DNA of 64,000 nt from Lishizhenia tianjinensis. Lineage in GTDB: Bacteria > Bacteroidota > Bacteroidia > Flavobacteriales_D > Crocinitomicaceae. Made by a program: the position numbers and the translations under genes. The stretch is from assembly GCF_900116425.1 (NCBI RefSeq), contig NZ_FPAS01000002.1:16527-80526 (forward strand), given 5' to 3'. Under the pieces are notes generated by a model. That model saw nothing but the letters and a program-made list of their open reading frames with translations. It did not search any database and was not told where the DNA came from. This document shows, piece after piece, positions 36,300-45,347 of this stretch (its first letter is position 1; each line of letters starts with the position of its first letter).

Positions 36300-37274
36300 A
36301 TGAAAGCTATAGGTGGATATTTTGAATTAGAACTTTCAAATAATAAAGAGTATCATAGTAATGCGATTTGTCTTAATTCTGGGCGAAATGCTTTTGAATA
36401 TATCCTTAGAGCAAAGGAATATAAAAAAGTCTATTTACCGTATTATACATGCGAGGTAATGCTAGAACCAATTGAGAAATTAAACATAGAAATTGAGTTT
36501 TATTCTATAAATGAAAAGTTTACACCAATATTTGATTTTACTCAGCTAGGAAAAACAGATGTCTTTGTCTATACAAATTATTTCGGAATTTGTGATAAAC
36601 AAGTTTTAAAGTTAAGTAAAGAGGTTGATAATCTAATAGTGGACAATTCACAAGCGTTTTATTCTATCCCTTTACCAAATATAGATACTTTTTACTCTCC
36701 TCGAAAATTTTTCGGGTTGGCAGATGGTGCTTATCTTTTTACTGATAAGAAGCTAAATCTGAATATCAAACAAGATATATCCATGCACAGAGTTCAACAT
36801 CTTTTAGGGAGGATAGAGAAAGGGGCTGAAGAGTATTATAAGTTCTTTCAGGAAAATGACAATAAATTAAAGAATCAGCCTATAAAAAGAATGTCCGAGT
36901 TAACAAAAAGGATGTTAAAAAGTATTGACTATGATGATGTAGCTTATAAACGGCGAACTAACTTTAAGACGATACATAATATTTTAAAAGAGTTTAATAA
37001 TTTAACATTTAATCTAGAAAATACCTCGGTTCCCATGGTGTATCCATTTTGGATTTCAAACGGATCTGAATTGAAAAAAGTTTTAATAAATAATAAAGTG
37101 TTTACATCTACATATTGGGAGAATGTTAAGGATTGGACGTCTTCAGGAACTTTAGAATATGAATTTACAGAGAACGTGCTTTTTATACCTATAGATCAAA
37201 GGTATAATGAAAAAGATCTTTTGCTTATCGTAGATTTACTAGGTCTAGAAAAAGGTAGAATTACAAGTGCATAA
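36300..37274 (+). CDS. PLP-aminotransferase-fold protein, divergent DegT-like
   Basis: This 324-residue protein resembles a DegT-type fold without being a standard member. Seen are CLNSGRNAFEYILRA (like the TNGTxAL region), VYLPYYTCEVMLEPIEKL, VDNSQAFYSIPLPN where an Asp would contact the PLP ring nitrogen, and SPRKFFGLADGAYLFT, whose Lys sits where the PLP lysine is expected. So PLP chemistry may be retained. The substrate is unknown. It lies ten bases after the ATP-grasp gene and four bases before the first CitE-like gene. Confidence 0.6.
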   Translation: MKAIGGYFELELSNNKEYHSNAICLNSGRNAFEYILRAKEYKKVYLPYYTCEVMLEPIEKLNIEIEFYSINEKFTPIFDFTQLGKTDVFVYTNYFGICDKQVLKLSKEVDNLIVDNSQAFYSIPLPNIDTFYSPRKFFGLADGAYLFTDKKLNLNIKQDISMHRVQHLLGRIEKGAEEYYKFFQENDNKLKNQPIKRMSELTKRMLKSIDYDDVAYKRRTNFKTIHNILKEFNNLTFNLENTSVPMVYPFWISNGSELKKVLINNKVFTSTYWENVKDWTSSGTLEYEFTENVLFIPIDQRYNEKDLLLIVDLLGLEKGRITSA

Positions 37275-37277
37275 TTT

Positions 37278-38093
37278 ATGTTAGACTCATATTTCTTTAT
37301 TCCCGGAGATAAAAAAAAGTATATTGATAAAATAGAAAGCATTCCATCTGATTTTCTTGTTGTCGATTTGGAGGATTCGGTACCTGTAAAATCTAAAGGT
37401 TTGGCGCAGGAGTTAGCTTTGAAAGTAGCGATTAAAGATAACTACTACATTAGAATTCCATTTTTTGAAAACAGATATACAGATGAAGAATTAAAAAAGC
37501 TCATCCTCCATTATGAGGGAAGGATTGCAGTTCCAAAAGTAAATGATGTTGATGAGATTTATAGAATAAAAACTTTAGCGCCTGATTTAAAGTTGAAGAT
37601 GATTATTCTGGTTGAAACACCGAGGTGTCTAATTAATATTAAGGAAATTTTTGATCAGTTCTCAACGGACATACACGGTGTTACATTTGGGAGTCATGAC
37701 TTTTGTTCCTTAACAGGAATTAAACCTACTGAGGAAAATATCAATACATACAAAAGAGATCTTGTGTTGTACACCAAAGCATATAATGTGAAATTTATAG
37801 ACGGTGTAAATTTGGATTTAAGTAATTTCTCTCAATTCAGAAAAGAGTGTGTTTCTGCTTTTGAAATGGGGATGGAGGGTAAGTTTTTAATCCATCCAAT
37901 GCAACTCGATAAACTTAAAGAAATAGAATATTTTACAAAGGATGAAATGATGGAGATCAAGGAAGTATATGAGCATATAAAATCAATTCCTTCTGATTCC
38001 ATTGAAGTTTATAAAATAAATGGAAAGGTGTATGAGAAACCACACCTTTTAAGAATCAAAAAAATAATGTCTAAGCTAGACCCAAAAAAATAA
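37278..38093 (+). CDS. HpcH/HpaI aldolase (CitE-like CoA-ester lyase), divergent
   Basis: A 271-residue TIM-barrel protein of the CitE/HpcH/HpaI family, whose members cleave or form C-C bonds of CoA esters such as malyl-CoA or citramalyl-CoA. Motifs in order: FFIPGDKKKYIDKI, VDLEDSVPVKSK (metal Asp/Glu), VPKVND, LVETPRCLINIKEIF (metal Glu), FGSHDFCSLTG and KFLIHPMQLDKLKEI. It is shorter than usual and more diverged than the second CitE-like gene 460 bp further on. Having two in one locus suggests a lyase and a relative with another substrate. Confidence 0.8.
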   Translation: MLDSYFFIPGDKKKYIDKIESIPSDFLVVDLEDSVPVKSKGLAQELALKVAIKDNYYIRIPFFENRYTDEELKKLILHYEGRIAVPKVNDVDEIYRIKTLAPDLKLKMIILVETPRCLINIKEIFDQFSTDIHGVTFGSHDFCSLTGIKPTEENINTYKRDLVLYTKAYNVKFIDGVNLDLSNFSQFRKECVSAFEMGMEGKFLIHPMQLDKLKEIEYFTKDEMMEIKEVYEHIKSIPSDSIEVYKINGKVYEKPHLLRIKKIMSKLDPKK

Positions 38094-38098
38094 ATGAT

Positions 38099-38551
38099 AT
38101 GGAAGCAAATGAAATGGGAAACTATTTTGAAGACTTTGTTGTCGGTGAAGTTATACAACACAGTCAAACAAAAACTATCTTTGAGTCAGACAACAATCTT
38201 TTTTCATTGTTAACAATGAATCATCACCCAGTCCACCTTAACTCGGACTATGCAGAACAAAAACAACACGGAAAAATATTAGTAGTTGGTACTTTAGTCT
38301 TTAGTGTTGCTGTTGGAATTACAGTGATGGATATTAGTGGTAAAGCAGTGGCCAATTTAGAATATGAATCTGTGCAGCATCTCAACCCAGTACATATCAA
38401 TGATACGTTATATGTTAGAACAAAAGTTTTGGATAAATGGGAGACCTCAAAAGGAGACAGAGGGGTGGTTTATGTAGAGACATTTGCAAAGAATCAACAT
38501 GGTGTTGATGTTTTATCATTTAGACGTAAAGTTTTAATTTCTAAGAAATAA
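38099..38551 (+). CDS. MaoC family (R)-specific dehydratase/hydratase
   Basis: A 150-residue hot-dog-fold protein of the MaoC family. The active-site region reads LLTMNHHPVHLNSDYA (about residues 38-53). The His is retained and Asn replaces the Asp of classic (R)-enoyl hydratases. That pattern fits the mesaconyl-CoA/methylmalyl-CoA dehydratase-like branch. It lies between two CitE-like genes, the combination used for interconverting unsaturated and 2-hydroxy C4/C5 CoA diacids. The start could also be an ATG five codons later (38114). It ends one base into the next gene. Confidence 0.8.
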   Translation: MEANEMGNYFEDFVVGEVIQHSQTKTIFESDNNLFSLLTMNHHPVHLNSDYAEQKQHGKILVVGTLVFSVAVGITVMDISGKAVANLEYESVQHLNPVHINDTLYVRTKVLDKWETSKGDRGVVYVETFAKNQHGVDVLSFRRKVLISKK

Positions 38552-39447
38552 TGGAGGTGAATGATTTACTACTGAGAAGTTTAATGTTTGTGCCGAGTCA
38601 CAATGAAAAATTAATGGATAGCGCTGCTAAGTCAAATGCAGATGTTTTGCTACTTGACGTAGAAGATTCTGTGCAACCATTTAACAATAAACAAATCGCT
38701 AGAGATACTATTTTAAAATACATCCAAGCCAATACTTTTAAGAATAAGAGAATATTTCCTAGGGTTAACGATAGGGAAAGTGGAGAATTATTAAAAGATG
38801 TATTTCAATTGACGGTTGATGGAATCAACGGGTTTATGTATCCTAAAGCTAAACGAGGAGAAGACATCTATTTCTTCGATAAACTACTTGAAACCATTGA
38901 ATATGAAAAAGGAATTCCGGTAGGTACTTTTAAAATAATTCCATTAATAGAAACAGCATCGGCTGTAATGAATGTTCAAGAAATTTGTACGGCTTCTCCA
39001 AGAGTTATAGCAATTGCATATGGATCAGAGGATTTTGTTACAGATTTAGAAGGGATTCATGATTTAGAACACCAAAGTTTATTCACACCAAGGGCTATGA
39101 TTGCCATGGGTGCAAGAGCGGCTGGTGTAATTCCTATAGATACTGTTCACGTTAGGGTGCATGATTTGGAAGATTTGGAGAAAAATCTAAAAATTTCAAA
39201 AAACTTGGGCTTTGAAGGAATGTTGGTCTTAAACCCTAAAGAAATCCCACTGGTTCATCAATATTATTCTCCAACGAAACAAGAAGTTGAGGATGCTAAA
39301 GCTATGCTTTCTATGGCTGACCAAGCTAAGAAAGAAGGTGAAGGAGTAGCAATAATAAACGGAAAATTTATTGGTCCTCCAATGATTAAAGCAGCTAAAA
39401 AAACGCTTATTAAAGAATCATTAATAAACAGAGGTAAGGGCGTTTGA
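38551..39447 (+). CDS. CoA-ester lyase, CitE/malyl-CoA lyase family
   Basis: A 298-residue CitE-like protein with all main motifs: SLMFVPSHNEKLMDSA (CoA/phosphate region), LLDVEDSVQPFNNK, FPRVNDRESGELLKD, PLIETASAVMNVQEI, AYGSEDFVTDLEG and LVLNPKEIPLVHQYY near the C-terminus. By family it would form or cleave a 3-hydroxyacyl-CoA such as malyl-CoA or methylmalyl-CoA from a 2-oxo acid and an acyl-CoA. It shares one base with the MaoC gene, which shows coupling. A job in making an acyl group for the surface glycan is inferred from place. Confidence 0.86.
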   Translation: MEVNDLLLRSLMFVPSHNEKLMDSAAKSNADVLLLDVEDSVQPFNNKQIARDTILKYIQANTFKNKRIFPRVNDRESGELLKDVFQLTVDGINGFMYPKAKRGEDIYFFDKLLETIEYEKGIPVGTFKIIPLIETASAVMNVQEICTASPRVIAIAYGSEDFVTDLEGIHDLEHQSLFTPRAMIAMGARAAGVIPIDTVHVRVHDLEDLEKNLKISKNLGFEGMLVLNPKEIPLVHQYYSPTKQEVEDAKAMLSMADQAKKEGEGVAIINGKFIGPPMIKAAKKTLIKESLINRGKGV

Positions 39448-39556
39448 TAAGGTCAATAGAGACTTCTTCGCGTGAAACGTCTTTTATTCGATCCCATAGA
39501 ACTCGGGTATTGTCAAAGGAAAAATAGATTATTCTACAAATTATAAAACAAATGAT

Positions 39557-40228
39557 ATGAAAACGAAAGTAATCGTTATAGGAGGAAAAGGAGGGGCTGT
39601 AGTTGTTGGAGAACAGATTTATGATGCTCAAATGAAAGGTGCTAATGTAGAGTTTTTAGGTTATGCTTTTGATGATGAAAGTTTTGGTACTGAAATTAAT
39701 GGTTTTCCGATTGTAGCAAAAACGAAAGAGGTGTATTCGAAATTTAAGGATGATGAAGATGTCAAGTTTATTTTTCAGCTGTATAGACCTGATTTAATGA
39801 ATGAAAGAATTGACCTGTTAAAAAGTTATCACATACCTGAGGATAGATTTTATACATTTATTCACCCATCATGTGTGGTTTCTCCAAGCGCGAAAATTGG
39901 TGTTGGAGTGGCTATAATGGCCAATAGCGTTGTTAATTCTAATGTGGTTATTGGTAATCATTGTACAATTCACTCCAATTCATTAATAGGTCATGATACC
40001 AAAATGGGTAATTACAATTTCGTAGCGGCTCATAATGTAATTGGTAGCAATAATAATATAGGAAGGGCTAATTTTTTAGGACTTAATTCTACGTTTAATA
40101 ATTATCTGAATATTGGGGACAATTGTTTTGTGGGTATGGCCTCAAATGTTATAAAATCGATTCCTGATAATGTTAAGGTTTACGGCAACCCAGCCAAGCC
40201 TTTTACCAGTAAAATTAAAGCACTTTAA
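39557..40228 (+). CDS. NeuD/PglD family sugar O/N-acyltransferase
   Basis: A 223-residue acyltransferase with a left-handed beta-helix C-terminal half. The N-terminal domain (KVIVIGGKGGAVVVGEQI) resembles the PglD nucleotide-sugar-binding domain. The hexapeptide repeats run from IHPSCVVSPSAKIG to IGDNCFVGMASNVIKSIP, with the catalytic-type His in SLIGHDTKMG. Such enzymes acylate the 4-amino group of UDP-Qui(NAc)4N or dTDP-sugars, normally with acetyl-CoA. In this cassette the donor might be the product of the CitE/MaoC enzymes. A 109-bp gap separates it from the CitE-like gene. Confidence 0.85.
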   Translation: MKTKVIVIGGKGGAVVVGEQIYDAQMKGANVEFLGYAFDDESFGTEINGFPIVAKTKEVYSKFKDDEDVKFIFQLYRPDLMNERIDLLKSYHIPEDRFYTFIHPSCVVSPSAKIGVGVAIMANSVVNSNVVIGNHCTIHSNSLIGHDTKMGNYNFVAAHNVIGSNNNIGRANFLGLNSTFNNYLNIGDNCFVGMASNVIKSIPDNVKVYGNPAKPFTSKIKAL

Positions 40229-40257
40229 ATGGAGGGCAAATTCAATATCAGTTATTA

Positions 40258-41388
40258 ATGGATAAATTAAAAGTTCTACATATACACACAGATAAAAAAT
40301 TTGTTGGTGCTTATCTTAATTTTGAAGGAGATAACTTTAGCAATAAGTCAATAATTATTAGCGAAAACAACACGTTAGAGTTACCGAATATTCAGATTTT
40401 TAGCAAATTTGATTTAGACGAAATAGTTAAGCTGTGTAATCAATTTGATGTGGTTGTGTTGTACAATCTTGACGTAGTCAAAAGTAAAATAGCTTTAAAA
40501 ATTTCAACTGATATTAAAATTATTTGGAGGTTTTTTGGAACGGAATTGTATAGTCTAAAATACCTCAGCTACATTAGCAAAGAAGGCTTCCTAAAGGGGC
40601 ATACTTTCAAACAAAAGGTAAAAAGTAAGTTGAAAGAATATCGTTTTCTTCAAAGCTTTAATAGTCTTATTAATAGAAAAGAAAATCCATATAGATTGTT
40701 CTTTAAAGCGATTGAACGCATTAATTTTATTTTAGTTATTAGCAAAGAAGAGTATGGTTATCTGAAAAGTGTTTGGCCAACGATTCCTGCTTTTATTAAG
40801 GCGCCACCTGTAAGTTATTCAAAGGAAGTTGAAGCTATTAATTATGAGGAAAAAAATGCTCAAAATAAACCGAGAATTATTGTGGGAAATAGCCGATCAA
40901 AGTATAATAATCATCTAGATATTCTAAATATAATTGAAAAATATTCAACGAAGCATAACTATAACTTTAAGTTGTTTTTTAGTTATGGAAAAGAAGATAT
41001 TTACTCACAACGAATTACGAAGGAAGTTTCGAACAAGCCCTACTTTGAATTAATAACAGACTTTCTCTCTAAAGAAGATTTTAACAGCACCTATAATGGT
41101 TCATCTGCACTGGTCATTAATAGTTTTCGTCAATTAGCAGGTGCAAACATTATATTAGCCCTCGAGAAAGGGCTCAAAGTATATTTAAATGATAAGAACA
41201 TTCATAAAAATTGGCTGATTAATGAAGGGTTTAAAATATTTTCAATAGCTGAATTTGAGGAAGATCTTAAAAATAACAAGCTCTTCTACGATGAAGAAAC
41301 AGCAAAACACAATAATCAGAATCTTAAAACATTCATCAATAGATACACCAAGGAAGATTTTCAAATCAACGTTAAGAATTTAATGTAA
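40258..41388 (+). CDS. Glycosyltransferase, TDP-Fuc4NAc transferase-like (GT56)
   Basis: A 376-residue protein resembling the 4-alpha-L-fucosyltransferase (WecF, GT56) family. Pattern: KVLHIHTDKKFVG at the N-terminus, IIWRFFGTELY, IIVGNSRSKYNNHLDIL (a GNS-xxxNNH motif), FFSYGKEDIY and SALVINSFRQLAGANIILAL. In enterobacteria WecF adds Fuc4NAc to ManNAcA-GlcNAc-PP-lipid. Here wecB, wecC, rfbA, rfbB and a 4-aminotransferase are all present, so a related disaccharide or trisaccharide is plausible. Exact donor and linkage are not known. Confidence 0.75.
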   Translation: MDKLKVLHIHTDKKFVGAYLNFEGDNFSNKSIIISENNTLELPNIQIFSKFDLDEIVKLCNQFDVVVLYNLDVVKSKIALKISTDIKIIWRFFGTELYSLKYLSYISKEGFLKGHTFKQKVKSKLKEYRFLQSFNSLINRKENPYRLFFKAIERINFILVISKEEYGYLKSVWPTIPAFIKAPPVSYSKEVEAINYEEKNAQNKPRIIVGNSRSKYNNHLDILNIIEKYSTKHNYNFKLFFSYGKEDIYSQRITKEVSNKPYFELITDFLSKEDFNSTYNGSSALVINSFRQLAGANIILALEKGLKVYLNDKNIHKNWLINEGFKIFSIAEFEEDLKNNKLFYDEETAKHNNQNLKTFINRYTKEDFQINVKNLM

Positions 41389-41427
41389 GTACAAATTTAC
41401 GCTGAATCAAAAATTGAAAATATATAC

Positions 41428-42660
41428 ATGAATCTAGCTAATTACATATTTTACATTTTACTTTTTGTAGGATTCTTTCTTCCTACCAATAGTAACATGT
41501 ATATTCCCCTTCCTGGAGTTCTACTAAAAGTAAATGAATTAGCATTCCTATTGCTTCCCGTAATTAACCTTTTTTGTAAATCCAATATTGCAAAGCATAA
41601 AATTGATAATAAACTTAGAAAAAATATATTCTTTATTTTAATAACGGTTCTAATCACAGAATTTGTATTGAAACCATTTCTATTCGGTCAATCCGTAGGA
41701 GATTCATTTAAGTCATTTAGAATTGGCCTCCCTCTATTCGCTTCATTACTAATATTGTATCAAGGCATAAGAGTAAATGTAAGAACATTTTGGAAGGTTT
41801 TATTATTTGCAATAGGAATTTCAGTTCTTTTGTCCGTTCTATCTATATTCATCTATTTACCCATTTATTATAAAGCTGACGAAGAGAATGTACTTAATAT
41901 GCTGCAAGGAAGGATAGTGAATTCAAATGGATCATTTGGAATTATAGGGTTATATCTTTTGTTTGCCGATAAAGAAAAATGGTATAATGAAGGAAAGCTA
42001 GTGAAAATCGTTTCTGTCTTAAGTGTTATTGCCCTAATTCTAACATTTAACAGAACCTATTTGGCACTTTTAGCATTAGAATTATTGTATTTAACTTACA
42101 AGTCGTTCTCCTTAAATACACTAAAGCGCTTAGTGGTCTTAACAACAATGTTTTTAGCGGTAATTTCATATTCTTATTATAACTTTGGTATGATTAGAAG
42201 GCAAATGGATAAAAGAATTCTATCAATAATAAATAGTGAGGTAAGCATTCATGAGTCTACAATAAAGGGTAATAGGGATATGATTTATGAAGGTATTCGA
42301 TTAAGGATTGATGAAAATTACTGGTTGATAGGATTACCTTATAAAATTCCCATCTTTATTCGGCCTTCTATGTATGGAAAAGAATCTCAAGAACTAAGAA
42401 AGACGGATACTTCGATTATAAATGTTTTATTACGTTATGGAGTTATACCACTAATCTTAATTACCCTTGTGTTTAATTTACTCATAAAAAGAGATAAAAA
42501 TTATGGGTTTAAAACAGTATTTATAATATACCTTCTTGCTTCTTTAAATACAGACTCACTTGTTGGACAAAATGCCATCTTTTTTCTAATTCTTTTTTTT
42601 ATAATCAGAAACTCATTTATAAATGAAAAAAATAGTTTTTATAGCCAAAACAGATCTTAA
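41428..42660 (+). CDS. Polysaccharide polymerase candidate (Wzy/O-antigen ligase-like)
   Basis: A 410-residue membrane protein with about ten to twelve helices and a large periplasmic loop in the second half (about residues 250-330). The loop includes IHESTIKGNRDMIYEGIRL and ENYWLIGLPYKIPIF, a pattern common to Wzy/WaaL-like proteins. Sequence conservation in this group is very low, so assignment rests on topology and on it being the only such protein in the locus. Its 3' end overlaps the next glycosyltransferase gene by 38 bases in another frame. Confidence 0.72.
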   Translation: MNLANYIFYILLFVGFFLPTNSNMYIPLPGVLLKVNELAFLLLPVINLFCKSNIAKHKIDNKLRKNIFFILITVLITEFVLKPFLFGQSVGDSFKSFRIGLPLFASLLILYQGIRVNVRTFWKVLLFAIGISVLLSVLSIFIYLPIYYKADEENVLNMLQGRIVNSNGSFGIIGLYLLFADKEKWYNEGKLVKIVSVLSVIALILTFNRTYLALLALELLYLTYKSFSLNTLKRLVVLTTMFLAVISYSYYNFGMIRRQMDKRILSIINSEVSIHESTIKGNRDMIYEGIRLRIDENYWLIGLPYKIPIFIRPSMYGKESQELRKTDTSIINVLLRYGVIPLILITLVFNLLIKRDKNYGFKTVFIIYLLASLNTDSLVGQNAIFFLILFFIIRNSFINEKNSFYSQNRS

Positions 42661-43738
42661 TACAGACGGAAGAATTTTAAATCAATTAAAGATTTTAGAA
42701 AATACGTACCCTGAACAACTTATTGACTTTATATTGCTCCCAGATAAACCATTAAAAATAAGTTGTGGTGACAATGTAAAAATGCATATAATAAATACTC
42801 AATTTAGAAACAATAAGTTCTTGAGAGTATTTACTGTTCTTGAGTTTATTGTGAAGTCTTTATATCTATTATTTAAACTTAAACCTCATATTCTTCACGC
42901 TCAAGATACGGCTATAGTTCAACCTGTTATATTATATAAATTTTTTAGAGGTTCAACGTTTAAATTAATTTATGATGATCATGAAATTCCTAATGAAAAT
43001 GAAAGATTTACAAAAAGAATTTTAAATAAAATTGAGGAATTGGTCTTAAAAAAAGCTGATCATAATATATTTGCTAATGAAGAAAGAATGGAGGTTTTAA
43101 GGAAAGAACTTTCACTAAAGACAAATTGTAGTTACTTTCTAAACCTACCTTATTTTGATGATGAGGAAAGTTCTATAGAATTAAGTGAAAATGATAAAAA
43201 CTCATTAAATGAACTTGATAATTCAATTCGCAAAGGTTGTAAGTTTATAGTTCATCAAGGAGTTTTAAGAATTGAAAGAGGAGAGGAGAGGCTTGCCGAG
43301 TTGAGTAGAATTTTACCAGAAAAGTACAAAATATTATTACTTGGCGGGAACGAAATCGAATATGAAAAATTTATTGAAAAATATAAACTTGATAAGGCAA
43401 AGTTTTATTTTAGAGGAAGCGTAAATTATTTATTTTTACCAAAATATTGGGAACGTGGTATAGCGAGTATCGTAATGTATTTACCTACTTACATTAACAA
43501 CAGATTGTGTGCTCCCAATCGTTTTTATATTTCAATACAAAAAGGCTTGCCTGTAATAGTAAACAAAAACAATCCCGTTTTGTCAAATTTTATTGAAAAA
43601 TATCACTGTGGAACATATATTGAAGATCTAAATGCTACAAATATCTCTAGAAGCATTGAAAATCTTAAAATTAAAGAGGATATGTTTAAATCACTGAAGA
43701 AGAAACAAGTCGAAGATTTTCTTAATGCTTATAGGTAA
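42623..43738 (+). CDS. Glycosyltransferase, GT-B fold (GT4-like)
   Basis: A 371-residue putative glycosyltransferase. The N-terminus KKIVFIAKTDLNTDGRILNQ and HAQDTAIVQP with YDDHEIPNENERF are typical of GT4-like enzymes of surface glycan loci. The C-terminal half has FIVHQGVLRIERGEERLAEL and LLLGGNEIEYEKFIEKY, then NRLCAPNRFYISIQKGLPVIVNK where the nucleotide-sugar contact Glu is usually found but is replaced here. Acceptor and donor are unknown. It starts within the end of the polymerase gene. Confidence 0.78.
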   Translation: MKKIVFIAKTDLNTDGRILNQLKILENTYPEQLIDFILLPDKPLKISCGDNVKMHIINTQFRNNKFLRVFTVLEFIVKSLYLLFKLKPHILHAQDTAIVQPVILYKFFRGSTFKLIYDDHEIPNENERFTKRILNKIEELVLKKADHNIFANEERMEVLRKELSLKTNCSYFLNLPYFDDEESSIELSENDKNSLNELDNSIRKGCKFIVHQGVLRIERGEERLAELSRILPEKYKILLLGGNEIEYEKFIEKYKLDKAKFYFRGSVNYLFLPKYWERGIASIVMYLPTYINNRLCAPNRFYISIQKGLPVIVNKNNPVLSNFIEKYHCGTYIEDLNATNISRSIENLKIKEDMFKSLKKKQVEDFLNAYR

Positions 43739-44158
43739 ATAAAACGAACTTGTTTTTCGAAGTGAACCTTAGTAATCTTGTGAAAAAGTTGATTCTTGTT
43801 AAAATGTAATCTTAATCGAGTTTTAAACATCATCCAATAGTCTCCTCTTTTGTAGCACTAACAACAATAAATTTATGACAAATGTTTTGAAAAATTATAA
43901 TTACAAAATAGACAGATATTCATTAGCGGATAAGGTCTAAAAGATAATTAATTAGAAACAAAATCTTTAATTTAAATGTGCTTGGTTTAATAGCCCCGAC
44001 GAGATTATGAAGAGCTGTTTTGTTGTGGGTAATGGGTTGAAAGTTAGGTTTTACTTTAAAGAAAACAGCAAATTAAATTAGAAATTGTATTATAGGTTTT
44101 GAGGTATAATCACGATCTTGATCCAATACAAGTATAAATAACAAACACATATTTAAGA
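43739..44158. other. 420-bp gap inside the polysaccharide locus
   Basis: No gene of normal size is present. There is a 21-codon frame (43875-43940) with ordinary coding-like composition that could be a remnant or a leader peptide. A GTTAGGTT (44044-44051), complementary to eight bases of the small-RNA motif, lies about 110 bases before the next gene. It is the largest gap in the locus, so an internal promoter is possible; I see no strong TAnnTTTG box. Confidence 0.5.
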
Positions 44159-45280
44159 ATGATGCTTCACTTGACAAACGATTATGCTGGATCTCAGGTA
44201 TATAAGAATCTAATTTGTGAATTAGATAAGTACGGTGTTCAACAAACAATATATTCTCCTATAAGAAATGTAGAGAGTATAGATAAAAATAAAGTAAAGT
44301 TAAGCACAGAAGGATCGAAGATTATTTATAGTCATATTCTTAATACTCATACCGATCGAGCATTCTACAAACGGAAAGTAAAGAAGATTTTAACCGATGT
44401 AGAAGCCAAAATAGATTTTCAATCAATAGAATGTGTTCACGCACACACTTGGTATAGCGATGGGGGAGTGGCTTATGAGTTGTATAAAAAATATAACATT
44501 CCGTACATAATAGCAATAAGAAATACTGATTTAAACTTGTTTTGGAAACTGCCGCATTTAAAAAAATATGGCTTGGATATTTTAAAAAATGCCTCTCGAA
44601 TTATTTTAATTTCAAAAATATATGAGAATAGAATTTTGCTTGATCAAAAAATAAACCCAATTATAACTTCGAAATATAATGTTATTCCAAATGGAATTGA
44701 TGATTATTGGGTTAGAAATAGAGAATGCAACAAGCAAAAAGTCAGCGATACACCTCAATTACTTTTTATTGGTAAGTTTTCGAGGGTTAAAAATGTTACG
44801 ACATTAATACATGCTGTTGAATACTTGGAACAAAATGGTATAATCTGTGAGCTTAATCTAGTAGGTGGTGGAGGTAAACAAGAAGTTAAGGTATTAGATT
44901 ATATTAAAAATAAAAGGAACATCACCTATCACGGAAAAATAATGGATAAGGATCGTCTCAAAGAGTTTTATAGAAATGCCGATATTTTCACAATGCCCTC
45001 TAAATCCGAAACTTTCGGATTAGTCTATTTAGAGGCATTATCGCAAGGTATTCCTGTGGTTTTTACCAAAAATGAAGGAATCGATGGACTCTACAGTAAC
45101 AAAATTGGAGAGGCTGTGGATTGTAATAGTGCTCAAAATATAGCCGAAGGAATTAAAAAAATTATTTTGAATTATGATGAATATAGTTTTGATTATAACA
45201 CAATAACATTGAATCATGACTGGAAGGAAATCGCTTTAGAATATCTGGATATCTATACGACATTAAAAAATGAAAAATAG
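44159..45280 (+). CDS. Glycosyltransferase family 4
   Basis: A 373-residue GT-B enzyme. The N-terminus MMLHLTNDYAGSQVYKNLI is a common start in Bacteroidota surface-glycan GT4 proteins. The C-terminal half shows LLFIGKFSRVKNVTTLIHAV, LNLVGGGGKQ, ITYHGKI and the donor-binding motif PSKSETFGLVYLEALSQGIPV with the EX7E pair. All key GT4 residues appear intact. The start could be either of two adjacent ATGs. It follows a 420-bp gap and may begin a separate transcript. Confidence 0.85.
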   Translation: MMLHLTNDYAGSQVYKNLICELDKYGVQQTIYSPIRNVESIDKNKVKLSTEGSKIIYSHILNTHTDRAFYKRKVKKILTDVEAKIDFQSIECVHAHTWYSDGGVAYELYKKYNIPYIIAIRNTDLNLFWKLPHLKKYGLDILKNASRIILISKIYENRILLDQKINPIITSKYNVIPNGIDDYWVRNRECNKQKVSDTPQLLFIGKFSRVKNVTTLIHAVEYLEQNGIICELNLVGGGGKQEVKVLDYIKNKRNITYHGKIMDKDRLKEFYRNADIFTMPSKSETFGLVYLEALSQGIPVVFTKNEGIDGLYSNKIGEAVDCNSAQNIAEGIKKIILNYDEYSFDYNTITLNHDWKEIALEYLDIYTTLKNEK

Positions 45281-45347
45281 ACTTTGTGACTTTTAAGGTT
45301 GTTTGTCTTGTGTCAAATAATACTAAAACAATAATTCAATTTTAATT

